This document shows, one piece after another, positions 7,199 to 14,587 of a stretch of 15,361 bases of DNA (within the stretch, counting starts at the first letter, position 1; each line of letters opens with the position of its first letter). The DNA is from an uncultured Thermomicrobiales bacterium (GTDB taxonomy: Bacteria > Chloroflexota > Chloroflexia > Thermomicrobiales > UBA6265). The notes beneath the pieces are model-generated. The model was not told the DNA's origin and searched no databases. It worked only from the letters and a program-made list of their open reading frames with translations. A program made the position numbers and the translations under genes. Location: NCBI GenBank assembly GCA_902806395.1, contig CADCWH010000395.1, positions 1-15,361 of the forward strand. Reading direction: 5' to 3'.

Positions 7199-8770
7199 TC
7201 AGGAATCCTCTACCGTTGTTCGCTTGAGCGTCTCCCAGTTGTCGATCGGATTCGGCTCGAAGCCTTGGACCTCGGTTCGGTGCGCGAAGTAGGCCAGCCG
7301 AGTGGAGACGAAGATCGCGGGGGCCGCCTCGGCGATCAACTGCTCCGCTTGGCGGTAGACCTCTTGCCGTTGGGCCGGGTCGAGCGTGGTTCGTCCCTGC
7401 TCGAGCAACGCGTCGACTTCGGGGTCGCTGAACTGGAAGGCATTGACCGAGCCACCCGTGTGGAAGACGGGGTAGAGCGCCCGGTCCGGGTCGTTCCCGC
7501 TGCCGTTGAAGCTGACGAACGACTGGAAATCTCGGGCGCGCCAGCGCTCGACGAACGTGCCGAACTCCACCTGGTCGATCTCGACTTCGATCCCGACTTC
7601 CTGGAGTTGCTGCTGCATGATCAGGGCGATATTGATGAACTCCGGATAGAGCGGGGAGGCGACGATGCTCATCGAGAACCCGTCCGCCAGACCAGCTTCC
7701 GAGAGCAACTGACGGGCTCGGTCGAGATCCCGAGCATAGAGCGGGAGTTGGTCGACTGGACCCGCCCATTCTCCCAGCGTCGGGACAATGGGCCCGGTCA
7801 CCGAGCCGTTCCCGAAGAATGCCGTGTCCACGATCGCTTGCCGGTCCACGGCCAAGCTGATCGCCTGTCGGACGGCTACATTGTCGAACGGAGCCCGCAA
7901 CGTGTTCAGACCAAGCAGATAGTAGTCGGTCGTCTCCAAGTTGATGACTTCGACGCCTTCGCTCTGACCGGCGAGATCGACCGACGCAGCATCCGCCAGG
8001 GTGGTCAAACCGATCTCACCGGTGCGAATAGCGGCCAATCGGGCGGATTCGTCCGGGAGGATGTTCCAGGTCAACTGGCCGAGCCTTGGGACGCCCTGTT
8101 CCCAATAGTCTGGATTGGCCGTCATCACGGTCCGGGTGTCCGCAGTGAATTCGGTCAATCGGAACGGACCGGTGCCGACCATGGTGGTCTGAAGATCGCC
8201 CGTCTTCTCGACTTCCTCCCGCGGCACGACGACGGCCCACCCTGCGGACAGGGTGGCGAGGAGCGGACCATACGGTTGAGACAGGGCGATTCGAACCGTG
8301 CGATCGTCGGGTGTCTCGATGGAGGCGATCGGTTCGAGTTGGCTCGCCCAGGGGGAAGCGGTAGCCGGGTCGGTGATGCGCTCCAGACTGTACTTGACGT
8401 CCTCGGCCGTCATCGTCCGGCCATTGTGGAAGGTGACCCCCTCTCGGAGGGTAAACACGAAGGTCGTGTCATCAGGAGTCTCCCAGCGCTCCGCCAAGGC
8501 TGGTTGCGGCTGGTTCTCCGCGTCGAATCGAACGAGACCTTCGTAGACCGGACCGATGATCTGTAGGCTGGACGCGGCGGTGACCAGTGCCGGGTCGAAA
8601 CCGACGGCCTCCTGGGCTTTGCCGATCGTCAATTCTCCAGTCGCGGCAGCGGCGGGCGTGGCCCCCTGGCCACCAGCGGTGGAGACCGAAACGGTTCCCA
8701 TCGCGGCGGCGGCGACACCGGTGCCGGTGAGTTTCATCATCTCGCGTCGGGTGACCGATCGCTTCACCAT
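7199..8770 (-). CDS. Tat-exported ABC transporter solute-binding protein (peptide family, SBP_bac_5)
   Basis: This 523-residue protein starts at ATG 8770, with AGGAGA 9 bases upstream; the frame extends further up but without a comparable signal. The N-terminus carries a twin-arginine signal (TRREMMK, Arg8-Arg9) and an Ala/Gly-rich hydrophobic stretch to about residue 45. There is no lipobox cysteine, so anchoring is not by lipidation. The mature part matches family 5 binding proteins: a YEGLV segment near the start, LREGVTFHNGR and TAEDVKYSLER in the classical block, and VRQAISLAVDRQAIV in the middle. It should capture an oligopeptide or related solute outside the membrane and hand it to the DppB/DppC pair that follows. 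The anmK gene lies 108 bases upstream on the same strand. The ligand is unknown; muropeptides are possible from context only. Confidence 0.93.
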   Translation of the reverse strand: MVKRSVTRREMMKLTGTGVAAAAMGTVSVSTAGGQGATPAAAATGELTIGKAQEAVGFDPALVTAASSLQIIGPVYEGLVRFDAENQPQPALAERWETPDDTTFVFTLREGVTFHNGRTMTAEDVKYSLERITDPATASPWASQLEPIASIETPDDRTVRIALSQPYGPLLATLSAGWAVVVPREEVEKTGDLQTTMVGTGPFRLTEFTADTRTVMTANPDYWEQGVPRLGQLTWNILPDESARLAAIRTGEIGLTTLADAASVDLAGQSEGVEVINLETTDYYLLGLNTLRAPFDNVAVRQAISLAVDRQAIVDTAFFGNGSVTGPIVPTLGEWAGPVDQLPLYARDLDRARQLLSEAGLADGFSMSIVASPLYPEFINIALIMQQQLQEVGIEVEIDQVEFGTFVERWRARDFQSFVSFNGSGNDPDRALYPVFHTGGSVNAFQFSDPEVDALLEQGRTTLDPAQRQEVYRQAEQLIAEAAPAIFVSTRLAYFAHRTEVQGFEPNPIDNWETLKRTTVEDS

Positions 8771-8878
8771 GATCTTGTTCTCCTGCTCGTGAACCGTTAT
8801 CGCGCCGATGCGCTGAGTGGTCCCAATGCGTACACGGTGGGCCGCATCATACATGCCAGTGAGTCAGATGGAATGGCG

Positions 8879-10096
8879 TCATCGTGGAGGGAATAGCTCC
8901 AGCTTGCCAAGCGGTATCGGGCGCCGGGCTCCCGTCGCAGACGGGACGTTCGTCGGTTGGCCCGCGAGCGCGTCGTGGGCCATCAGGGCAAAAAACATCG
9001 CTTCCTTGGCGTCGCTGTCGATCCCGTGATCGTCCAGCGTCGTCACGTCGATCGGCGCTACCGTGTCGGTGAGCATCCGCATCAGGGTCGGGTTTCGCGC
9101 TCCTCCCCCGCCGACGATGACTTCATCGATGCCGGGGAGCCACCGGGCGTAGGCGTCCGCGAGGGAGTGCGCCGTGGCGGCAGTCACGGTCGCGATTACG
9201 TCGTTGGCGCGGCCGGGGTCGCTCGTGATGCTGAGCCGGTTGAGACCGGTCCCCCGGAGGATATCCCGGCACATCGGGATCCCGTAATACTCCCGTCCGG
9301 TCGTCTTGGGAGGTTCTCGGGAGAGGTAAGGGTCAGCGAGCAATGTCGCCAAGAGGGCCGGATCCACGGTGCCCGCCGCGCCGAGGGCGCCGTCCCGGTC
9401 GAAGGTGACATCGCCACCCGAAAGGAGCGTGACCATGCCGTCGATGAGGATGTTTCCCGGCCCGGTGTCGAAGGCGCGCACGTCTCCAACGTCGCATCCG
9501 GCCGGCAGATCGGTCACGTTGCCGATCCCGCCGATGTTTTGGATCGCCCGGTGGCGGTCCGGATGGCGCAGGGCGACCCAGTCGAAATAGGGGGCCAGTG
9601 GTGCCCCTTGCCCCCCGGCGGCCATGTCGGCCACTCGGAAATCGGTGATGACGGGGACGCTCAGCCGCTCCGCGATCAGCGCCCCCTCCCCGATCTGCAA
9701 GGTGGAGGGGCGAGAGAGCGGCCAGCGCGGGTCGTGGTCGGGTTGGTGCCAGACGGTCTGGCCATGCGAACCGACGACGTACAGAGACGCTGGGTCGACG
9801 CCGGCGGCCGAGCAGAGGGACAGGGCGGCCTCGGCGAAGAGGTCGCCGACGACGAAGTTCAACGAGCAGAGACGGGCGATGGCGTCCCCGGGCTGTTCGT
9901 AAAGTGCAAGCAGTTCATCCCGAACGTCGGGAGGATACGGGGTGGCATCCGACCTCAGGAGCGTCATTCTTGCCCCGCCACCATGCGTGGAGACATCCAC
10001 CAGGGCGGCGTCGATCCCATCGGCCGACGTGCCGGAGATCAACCCGAGACACCGTCGCGTGGTGGGTCCGGTTTGGCCAGATTCGTGGTTCGTCAT
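8879..10096 (-). CDS. anmK: Anhydro-N-acetylmuramic acid kinase
   Basis: AnmK cleaves the 1,6-anhydro ring of anhydro-MurNAc and phosphorylates it to MurNAc-6-phosphate, a peptidoglycan recycling step in the cytoplasm. The 405 residues carry the family motifs: GLISGTSADGID (18-29, ATP binding), SHGQT (110-114), TDFRVADMAAGGQGAPL (151-167, with the likely catalytic Asp157), NIGGIGN (187-193), DTGPGN (210-215) and a late GGGGARN. ATG 10096 is chosen because TAGGAGG sits 7 bases upstream; the longer frame has no such site. It lies between the MFS gene and the binding-protein gene, all on the minus strand. MurQ, the etherase that normally takes the product, is not in the window. The enzyme assignment is secure. 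Confidence 0.96.
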   Translation of the reverse strand: MTNHESGQTGPTTRRCLGLISGTSADGIDAALVDVSTHGGGARMTLLRSDATPYPPDVRDELLALYEQPGDAIARLCSLNFVVGDLFAEAALSLCSAAGVDPASLYVVGSHGQTVWHQPDHDPRWPLSRPSTLQIGEGALIAERLSVPVITDFRVADMAAGGQGAPLAPYFDWVALRHPDRHRAIQNIGGIGNVTDLPAGCDVGDVRAFDTGPGNILIDGMVTLLSGGDVTFDRDGALGAAGTVDPALLATLLADPYLSREPPKTTGREYYGIPMCRDILRGTGLNRLSITSDPGRANDVIATVTAATAHSLADAYARWLPGIDEVIVGGGGARNPTLMRMLTDTVAPIDVTTLDDHGIDSDAKEAMFFALMAHDALAGQPTNVPSATGARRPIPLGKLELFPPR

Positions 10097-10186
10097 CGCT
10101 CGCCTCCTAGCGATTGTGCTCTGGTCGCAGTGGCTCGTGAACGACTCCGCGTCCATTGCCGGGTCCGACTCGGAGGCGTGGTCACG

Positions 10187-11500
10187 TCAATCACCGGGCG
10201 CAGGGCCCAAACGGTCGGACGCACGGGCCGTCCGACGTTGCTCGAGCGACGCGTCTGGTGGCACGGCGTCGCCCATCCGCGTACGCGCGATGGCGGGGAA
10301 CTTCCGAGCGATAATGAGGGTAGCTAGGATGGTCAATATCCCGCCTGCCCCGATGGAGGCACGGACGCCAGCCACTGCCGCGAGGGCACCAGCTTCGACC
10401 TCACCCAGTTGTGGTCCGCCCATGGCGAACGTCGAGTGGGCAGCGGCGATCCTCCCTCGCAGGGCATCTGGCGTCATGAGGTTCCGCACCGTATGGCGCA
10501 GGGCCATGCTCACCGCATCGGCCGCACCTGAGCCAGCCAGGAAGAGCATCGCCATCGGCAACGAGGTGGAGAAGCCAAATGCCGCGATACAGGCACCGTA
10601 GGCCATGACCGAAACGAGGACGCCCCGGCCCGGCCGGTCTGGTGATCGGACGAACCCCATCACCAGGCTTCCGATGACCGCCCCGGCCGCGGGCGCGGCG
10701 AGCAGGTATCCCGTGGCGTCGGCACCCGCACCGAGCACGTCGTCGGCGAAGATCGGCATCAGCACGGTACTGGCGCCGAAGAAGGTGGCAACGAAATCGA
10801 CGCTCATCACGCCCAGCAGGACTGGAGACTGGCGCAGGAACCGGAGGCCCTCGACGGCCGCGGCGAGACCGGAGAGACGCATCGGCGTTTGGATCGCCGT
10901 CGGGCGAAGCGCCAGGACCGCGCCGATCACGGCGAGGAACGAAAAGACATCTACCAGGTAGGCCGCCGAGACGCCCAGTCGAGCGATGATCAGGCCGCCG
11001 ATGGCCGGGCCGACGACCAGCGAGACGTTGAACGCGAAGATGTTCATCGTCATAGCGTTGGCGAGGGCGGACCGCGGTACCAGTGACGGGATCAAGGCCT
11101 GGCGGGTGGGTTGCGCCACGGCGCCGACCGCGGCAGAGACGAACGTGATCGCATAGATGGCGACCAACGAGATCTCGCCGGTGATGGTCAGCCCGGCCAG
11201 GGCCGCCGAAGTGAGGAGCAGGACCACCTGGGTGATCAGGAGTGTGCGCCGCCGGTCCTGGCCATCGGCGATCACGCCACCCATGATGCCGAACAGGAGT
11301 AACGGGAGGAACCGGAACAAGCCCAGGAGCCCTAACTGCAGGGCGTCTCCGGTGAGGCGATACACTTGCCAGATGATCGCCACGGCCTGGATGCGGGTGC
11401 CGAGGACAGAGACGAGTTCAGCGATCCAAAACCAACGAAAGTCCGGATAGCGCAGGACGCTGAAGGCCCGTTCGGTGGAAAACGACCGATCGTCCGTCAC
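10187..11500 (-). CDS. MFS transporter, EntS-like (MFS_3 / DHA3 type)
   Basis: This 437-residue polytopic membrane protein has a motif-A-like loop GGVIADGQDRRR (74-85) between helices 2 and 3. A PTRQALIPSLVP segment (131-142) is typical of the MFS_3 group, which includes the enterobactin exporter EntS and many multidrug and macrolide exporters. About 12 hydrophobic segments can be traced. The C-terminal tail after about residue 405 is charged and Pro/Arg-rich. The start is GTG at 11498-11500, with only a modest upstream GGCGG. It is the first gene of the minus-strand series and is followed by anmK after 90 bases. It diverges from the dUTPase gene. The substrate cannot be told from sequence; export rather than uptake is the usual role of the group. 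Confidence 0.88.
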   Translation of the reverse strand: MTDDRSFSTERAFSVLRYPDFRWFWIAELVSVLGTRIQAVAIIWQVYRLTGDALQLGLLGLFRFLPLLLFGIMGGVIADGQDRRRTLLITQVVLLLTSAALAGLTITGEISLVAIYAITFVSAAVGAVAQPTRQALIPSLVPRSALANAMTMNIFAFNVSLVVGPAIGGLIIARLGVSAAYLVDVFSFLAVIGAVLALRPTAIQTPMRLSGLAAAVEGLRFLRQSPVLLGVMSVDFVATFFGASTVLMPIFADDVLGAGADATGYLLAAPAAGAVIGSLVMGFVRSPDRPGRGVLVSVMAYGACIAAFGFSTSLPMAMLFLAGSGAADAVSMALRHTVRNLMTPDALRGRIAAAHSTFAMGGPQLGEVEAGALAAVAGVRASIGAGGILTILATLIIARKFPAIARTRMGDAVPPDASLEQRRTARASDRLGPAPGD

Positions 11501-11598
11501 GGGTCACCGCCGGAGCCATGGCCATCGCCAGGCTTGGTCCCTGTCGACGCGATCCGACGTGACAACTCGACGAGAGTCATTCGAAAGGCTGAACGGAG

Positions 11599-12123
11599 AT
11601 GGGCGGGGCGCTGAGCGGCGAGCAGATTCGGGCGATGTGTTCGGGTGCCGAACCATTGCTGTCTGGTTATCGAGATCTGGACGCTCAAGTCCAACCCAAC
11701 GGGGTCGACCTGACATTGGAGACCGTGAGTAGCTTCGGCGGCCCCGGTCAGATGGGACGGTCGAATGCCGACCGCTCCTTGCCAGACCTCGTTCCCATCG
11801 AGATGGACGGGTCGGGCTGGTTCCGTTTGGACCCAGGGGCCTACCTGGTGACCTTCAACGAGGCGGTTCGCCTGCCGTTGGACGTGATGGCGCTGGGTCG
11901 TCCCCGTTCGAGCGTCGCCCGCTGCGGGGCGGCCATCCATTCTGCAGTGTGGGACGCGGGCTATCACGGACGGTCCTCGTCGCTCCTCGTCGTGCAGAAC
12001 CCGGCGGGTCTCGCCCTGGAACCAGACGCCCGCATCCTGCAACTGGTGTTCTTCCGTCTCGACCGCCCGGCTGGTCAAGGCTACGCCGGCGCCTACCAGG
12101 GCGAACGCCTCGGCAATCGCTAG
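11599..12123 (+). CDS. dut: dUTPase of the archaeal (dCTP deaminase-like) type
   Basis: The 174-residue protein belongs to the dCTP deaminase/dUTPase superfamily, and its motifs are those of archaeal-type dUTPases. They are VQPNGVDLTLETV (31-43), a LDPGAYLV segment (78-85), RPRSSVAR (101-108), AVWDAGYHGRSSSLL (116-130) and the C-terminal YQGE (166-169). dCTP deaminases carry a catalytic Glu in the strand after the DxGxxG motif; here that position appears to be Leu, while Asp119 of the dUTPase motif is kept. Hydrolysis of dUTP to dUMP and pyrophosphate is therefore more likely than dCTP deamination. GGAG directly abuts the ATG, and AAAGG about 11 bases upstream is the better ribosome site. It is a single gene, divergent from the MFS gene. 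Confidence 0.88.
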   Translation: MGGALSGEQIRAMCSGAEPLLSGYRDLDAQVQPNGVDLTLETVSSFGGPGQMGRSNADRSLPDLVPIEMDGSGWFRLDPGAYLVTFNEAVRLPLDVMALGRPRSSVARCGAAIHSAVWDAGYHGRSSSLLVVQNPAGLALEPDARILQLVFFRLDRPAGQGYAGAYQGERLGNR

Positions 12124-12154
12124 GTAACTGCCCGACTCGCGGCGCGACCAGGAA

Positions 12155-12430
12155 TTAGGTCCGATCTCCCGGCCGGGAGAACAACGGCCTCTCGGGCGGC
12201 TCGCCCGGGACCGGGATCTGGGTCCGGACCTGTTTGCGCTCGGCCGTGTGGTCGCACTGGTCCACCGGACAGAAGTAGATCAGCGTGTACGCCTCCTCGG
12301 TCTGGTCGCTGAACCGTGACGGGTGGCCCTGCTTGCCCCGAAGGCGCATCTCCACCTTATGGGACGGGCATAGGGGAATATCCGGGTCGTTGCGCTCCCG
12401 GCGAAAGATGACATCGACGATCCGCTGCAT
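12155..12430 (-). CDS. Small conserved-looking protein with a putative Cys/His zinc site
   Basis: This 91-residue protein has no recognised name. It has a paired Cys/His pattern: C21-P-x-H24 (CPSHKVEM), then C54-P-x3-C59-x-H61 (FCPVDQCDHTAERK), about 30 residues later. That spacing suits a small zinc ribbon or knuckle. The first 15 residues are rich in Arg and hydrophobics, and the tail is Pro/Arg-rich. I chose ATG 12430 because GGAGAG lies 4 bases upstream; ATG 12442 would add four residues without a site. It follows the M24 peptidase gene by 83 bases on the same strand and ends 31 bases from the convergent dUTPase gene. The coding call rests on the Cys/His pattern and the ribosome site; its role is unknown. 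Confidence 0.7.
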   Translation of the reverse strand: MQRIVDVIFRRERNDPDIPLCPSHKVEMRLRGKQGHPSRFSDQTEEAYTLIYFCPVDQCDHTAERKQVRTQIPVPGEPPERPLFSRPGDRT

Positions 12431-12513
12431 GTCGCTCTCCATCGGCCGGTCGATCCGGGCCCCGCGTCGCTGCCGTGCTCAATCCTGGTCCACCTGGTCG
12501 GATCCGGCGCCCG

Positions 12514-13704
12514 TCACCAGAGATCGGTCGGCGTAGTGGTGATGACCTCTGGTCCGCCTTCGGCCCGAATGATAACCATTTGTTCGATCGCGGCCCCGCC
12601 GATCCCCGGTACAGAGAGTGTCGGCTCGACGCACAACACCATCCTGGGGCGCAGCTCCGATCGATCTCCAGCCCGGATGTACGGGAGTTCGACGGTCTCC
12701 AAGCCGATACCGTGCCCCATCGAGGCACCGGCGAACGCGGCATAGGGTGAACGGGCGAAGACGTCTCTCGCCGCCGTCGCCACGTCCTCGACCGCCGTTC
12801 CCGCCCGGCATGCCTCGACGGCTCGAAGTGTGGCCTCCTCGACCAGTTTGGCCACTTCCAGAGCATCAATCGGCAAGTCGGGTTTGCCAAACGTCCGATT
12901 CACGTCGAACTGATATCCGCGATGGGTCCCGATCACGTCGGTCACGACGAGTTCACCATCACCGACACGGCGGTCCATCGCCGGCGGCCAACGCGACCCG
13001 GACGTGGACCATGGTCCTGAGTGGACCCGGAAATACCGGATGAAGTCGGCCCCCGCTGAGACCGCAGCCGCCATCCCGGCGGCCGCTAGGTCCCGCTCCC
13101 TGGCGCCCGGAGTGGCCATCGCGGCGTGAGCGGCGGTCTGCGCCGTGTCGGCGCACCGTGCGGCTGAACGCAGGAGGTCCAACTCCATCGGTTCTTTCAC
13201 CTGCCGGAGGGAGCTCACCGTGTCCCCCGCGTCCACGAACGTGAGCTCGGGGAGGTGGTCCCGGAGTCGTCGGTCGAGGGTGGCCGGCAAGATGTCGAGC
13301 CCGGCGACACCGACACGGCCACCGGCCAGCGACAGCGACTGGAGTGCCTCGATCAGGCCCGATTCCAAATCGGCATGGGCTCGGGTGTCACGGACCGCAA
13401 CGATGTCCTGGCGATGGCGACGCAGATCGGTGAGGAGCATCGGGTCACCGGAGTGGGGGAGAATCAGGAAGGCGTGGCCCAGTCCGGAGATGCCATTGGC
13501 ACCGATCGCCGTGGGGAATGGCGGAAAGTGATTGGTGAGGTAGGCGAGATCCCCGCACCGATCGTAGAACGATCGACCGACGACGACCAGCGCGTCGAAC
13601 CCTCGTCGATCGGCCTCCGCTCGGACCAGATCCTGGCGCCGCTGCACGTCGGTGATCGGCACGGTCGTGGTGGCCCCGATCAGGTCGTCGCGATCCTCAT
13701 CCAT
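12514..13704 (-). CDS. M24-family metallopeptidase (Xaa-Pro aminopeptidase-like), ligands intact
   Basis: The 396 residues form an N-terminal creatinase-like domain (about 20-165) and a C-terminal M24 catalytic domain. All five metal ligands are present: Asp256 (VVTDVIG), Asp267 (QFDVNRT), His331 (MGHGIGLE), Glu360 (CVEPT) and Glu374 (AAIEQM). It should therefore be an active dinuclear metal peptidase that removes an N-terminal residue before proline, or a related dipeptidase acting in the cytoplasm; no signal peptide is seen. The ATG at 13704 has GGAG about 10 bases upstream. It is transcribed away from the ferredoxin gene and is followed by the small Cys/His protein. It contrasts with the ligand-depleted M24 protein at 636-1790. 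The exact peptidase subgroup is uncertain. Confidence 0.92.
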   Translation of the reverse strand: MDEDRDDLIGATTTVPITDVQRRQDLVRAEADRRGFDALVVVGRSFYDRCGDLAYLTNHFPPFPTAIGANGISGLGHAFLILPHSGDPMLLTDLRRHRQDIVAVRDTRAHADLESGLIEALQSLSLAGGRVGVAGLDILPATLDRRLRDHLPELTFVDAGDTVSSLRQVKEPMELDLLRSAARCADTAQTAAHAAMATPGARERDLAAAGMAAAVSAGADFIRYFRVHSGPWSTSGSRWPPAMDRRVGDGELVVTDVIGTHRGYQFDVNRTFGKPDLPIDALEVAKLVEEATLRAVEACRAGTAVEDVATAARDVFARSPYAAFAGASMGHGIGLETVELPYIRAGDRSELRPRMVLCVEPTLSVPGIGGAAIEQMVIIRAEGGPEVITTTPTDLW

Positions 13705-13829
13705 CGGTGGAGGCTCCGGTCTGGTGGTGCGAAAACAACGCGTCGAGGTCGGGGCAGGATCGGGTGATGATACGCTAGCGCGGCGGTGATGACCGCGCCG
13801 TGACCCATGGACGGAAAGGAACAGATCTC

Positions 13830-14189
13830 GTGGCGAAGGTGACGATGGAGGGCCTCGGGGAGACCGAGTGCGCGGACGGACGGCGTCTGGTGTTATGCAT
13901 CGAGGACGCCGGTATCGACATCCTGCACCGCTGTGGGGGGAACGCGCGCTGCACGACCTGCCGAGTCGAGATCACTGGGGGCGATGCGGGACCCATGACC
14001 GACGCGGAGTCGAGCAAGTTGGCGACCCTCGGTGACATCCCTTCGTCCCTGCGACTCTCGTGCCAGGTCCAGGTCCGCGGGGACATCACCGTCAAGGTCC
14101 TCCGTCGGTTGCGCGACAACCCCGACATGGGCGACCCGGGACCGCGGCCGATCGAGTGGCCGGCGGATGGACCGTTGCCCCCAGAGTAA
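13830..14189 (+). CDS. [2Fe-2S] ferredoxin
   Basis: This 119-residue electron carrier has the Fer2 fold. The cluster cysteines are Cys35, Cys41, Cys44 (HRCGGNARCTTC) and Cys78 (RLSCQ), with a C-x5-C-x2-C spacing as in the adrenodoxin/bacterial type rather than the plant type. The segment from VEITGG to GPMTDAES and the late VRGDITVKV strand fit the family. The GTG at 13830 is preferred because GGAAAGGA lies 9 bases upstream; an earlier GTG at 13800 would add a poorly conserved ten residues. A C-terminal extension of about 25 Pro/Asp-rich residues follows the fold. No oxygenase or reductase partner is adjacent, so its redox partner is unknown. The ffs promoter begins 20 bases after its stop. 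Confidence 0.92.
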   Translation: MAKVTMEGLGETECADGRRLVLCIEDAGIDILHRCGGNARCTTCRVEITGGDAGPMTDAESSKLATLGDIPSSLRLSCQVQVRGDITVKVLRRLRDNPDMGDPGPRPIEWPADGPLPPE

Positions 14190-14209
14190 GGCGCTCGGGT
14201 CCGAGTCGC

Positions 14210-14239
14210 TTGGCAGTGGACGACGGCTCGGACTACACT
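14210..14239 (+). promoter_or_regulatory. Sigma-70-type promoter of the SRP RNA gene
   Basis: TTGGCA (14210-14215) and TACACT (14234-14239) are separated by 18 bases. The base seven positions after the -10 box, 14246, is the first base of the terminal stem of the predicted SRP RNA. This agreement between promoter and RNA end supports both calls. Confidence 0.68.
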
Positions 14240-14245
14240 GGTGCC

Positions 14246-14512
14246 GGTCGTGCTAGACGGGGAGCTGGCGGTGCCCTGTACTCGCAATCCGCTGTAGCGG
14301 GGTTGAATTCCCTCTCTAGGTGGCGCTTTGTGGGACTAGCGACGTAACGCGGCGTTGACGGTCGGGTCCCGCGCGGCGGGGAACCGTGAACCCGGTCAGG
14401 ACCGGAAGGTAGCAGCCGTAAGCGGCACTCTTCGGGTGATGCGGGGTTGCCTGACCCGAGCCAACGAGCGGCGACAAGCCGGAAGGTGTCCATCGAAAGA
14501 GGGTGCACGACC
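14246..14512 (+). ncRNA. ffs: Signal recognition particle RNA, large bacterial (Bacillus) type with Alu domain
   Basis: The RNA scaffold of the signal recognition particle binds Ffh and targets nascent membrane proteins. Three blocks identify it. The Alu domain is GGTGCCCTGTACTCGCAATC plus the CCGCTGTAGCG arm (about 14270-14299). The Ffh-binding helix 8 has CAGGACCGGAAGGTAGCAGC (14397-14416) with its GGAA tetraloop. The ends pair as GGTCGTGC (14246-14253) with GCACGACC (14505-14512). The long helix is supported by TCGGGTC (14362-14368) pairing with GACCCGA (14453-14459). The length of about 267 bases fits the large Alu-containing form, not the short 4.5S form of Escherichia coli. Its own promoter and terminator flank it. 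Confidence 0.95.
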
Positions 14513-14527
14513 ACAACCCGGACGCAC

Positions 14528-14562
14528 CGCGGCCCGCCTCTCGGCGGGCCGCGCCGGTTTTT
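14528..14562 (+). terminator. Rho-independent terminator of the SRP RNA gene
   Basis: An 11-bp GC-rich stem, CGCGGCCCGCC with GGCGGGCCGCG, closes a TCTC loop (14528-14553). It is followed by CCGG and five T's (14558-14562). The T-run lies on the plus strand only, so it stops ffs transcription and does not serve the convergent membrane-protein gene ending at 14588. It lies 16 bases after the predicted RNA end. Confidence 0.88.
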
Positions 14563-14587
14563 CGCATGTCTCCAATGTTGTCGTAGA

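Noticed and set aside
7265..8566. Long plus-strand open frame opposite the binding-protein gene.
   Set aside because: It is a high-GC antisense shadow: it has no recognisable motifs, while the minus-strand frame has a full family match.
8846..8851. TATGAT on the minus strand as a promoter for the binding-protein gene.
   Set aside because: No acceptable -35 box was found at 16-18 bases, so an internal promoter is not supported.
8957..10327. Long plus-strand open frame opposite anmK.
   Set aside because: The antisense frame has no recognisable domains, and anmK motifs run through the whole minus-strand frame.
12165..12180. TCTCCCGGCCGGGAGA, a perfect 16-base palindrome near the convergent dUTPase and small-protein 3' ends.
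   Set aside because: It is inside the small-protein coding sequence and has no T-run on either strand, so I do not call it a terminator.
13783..13796. GCGGT-GATG-ACCGC inverted repeat between the divergent M24 peptidase and ferredoxin genes.
   Set aside because: The 5-bp stem in GC-rich DNA is expected by chance, and the nearby TATCAT (minus strand) lacks a -35 partner.
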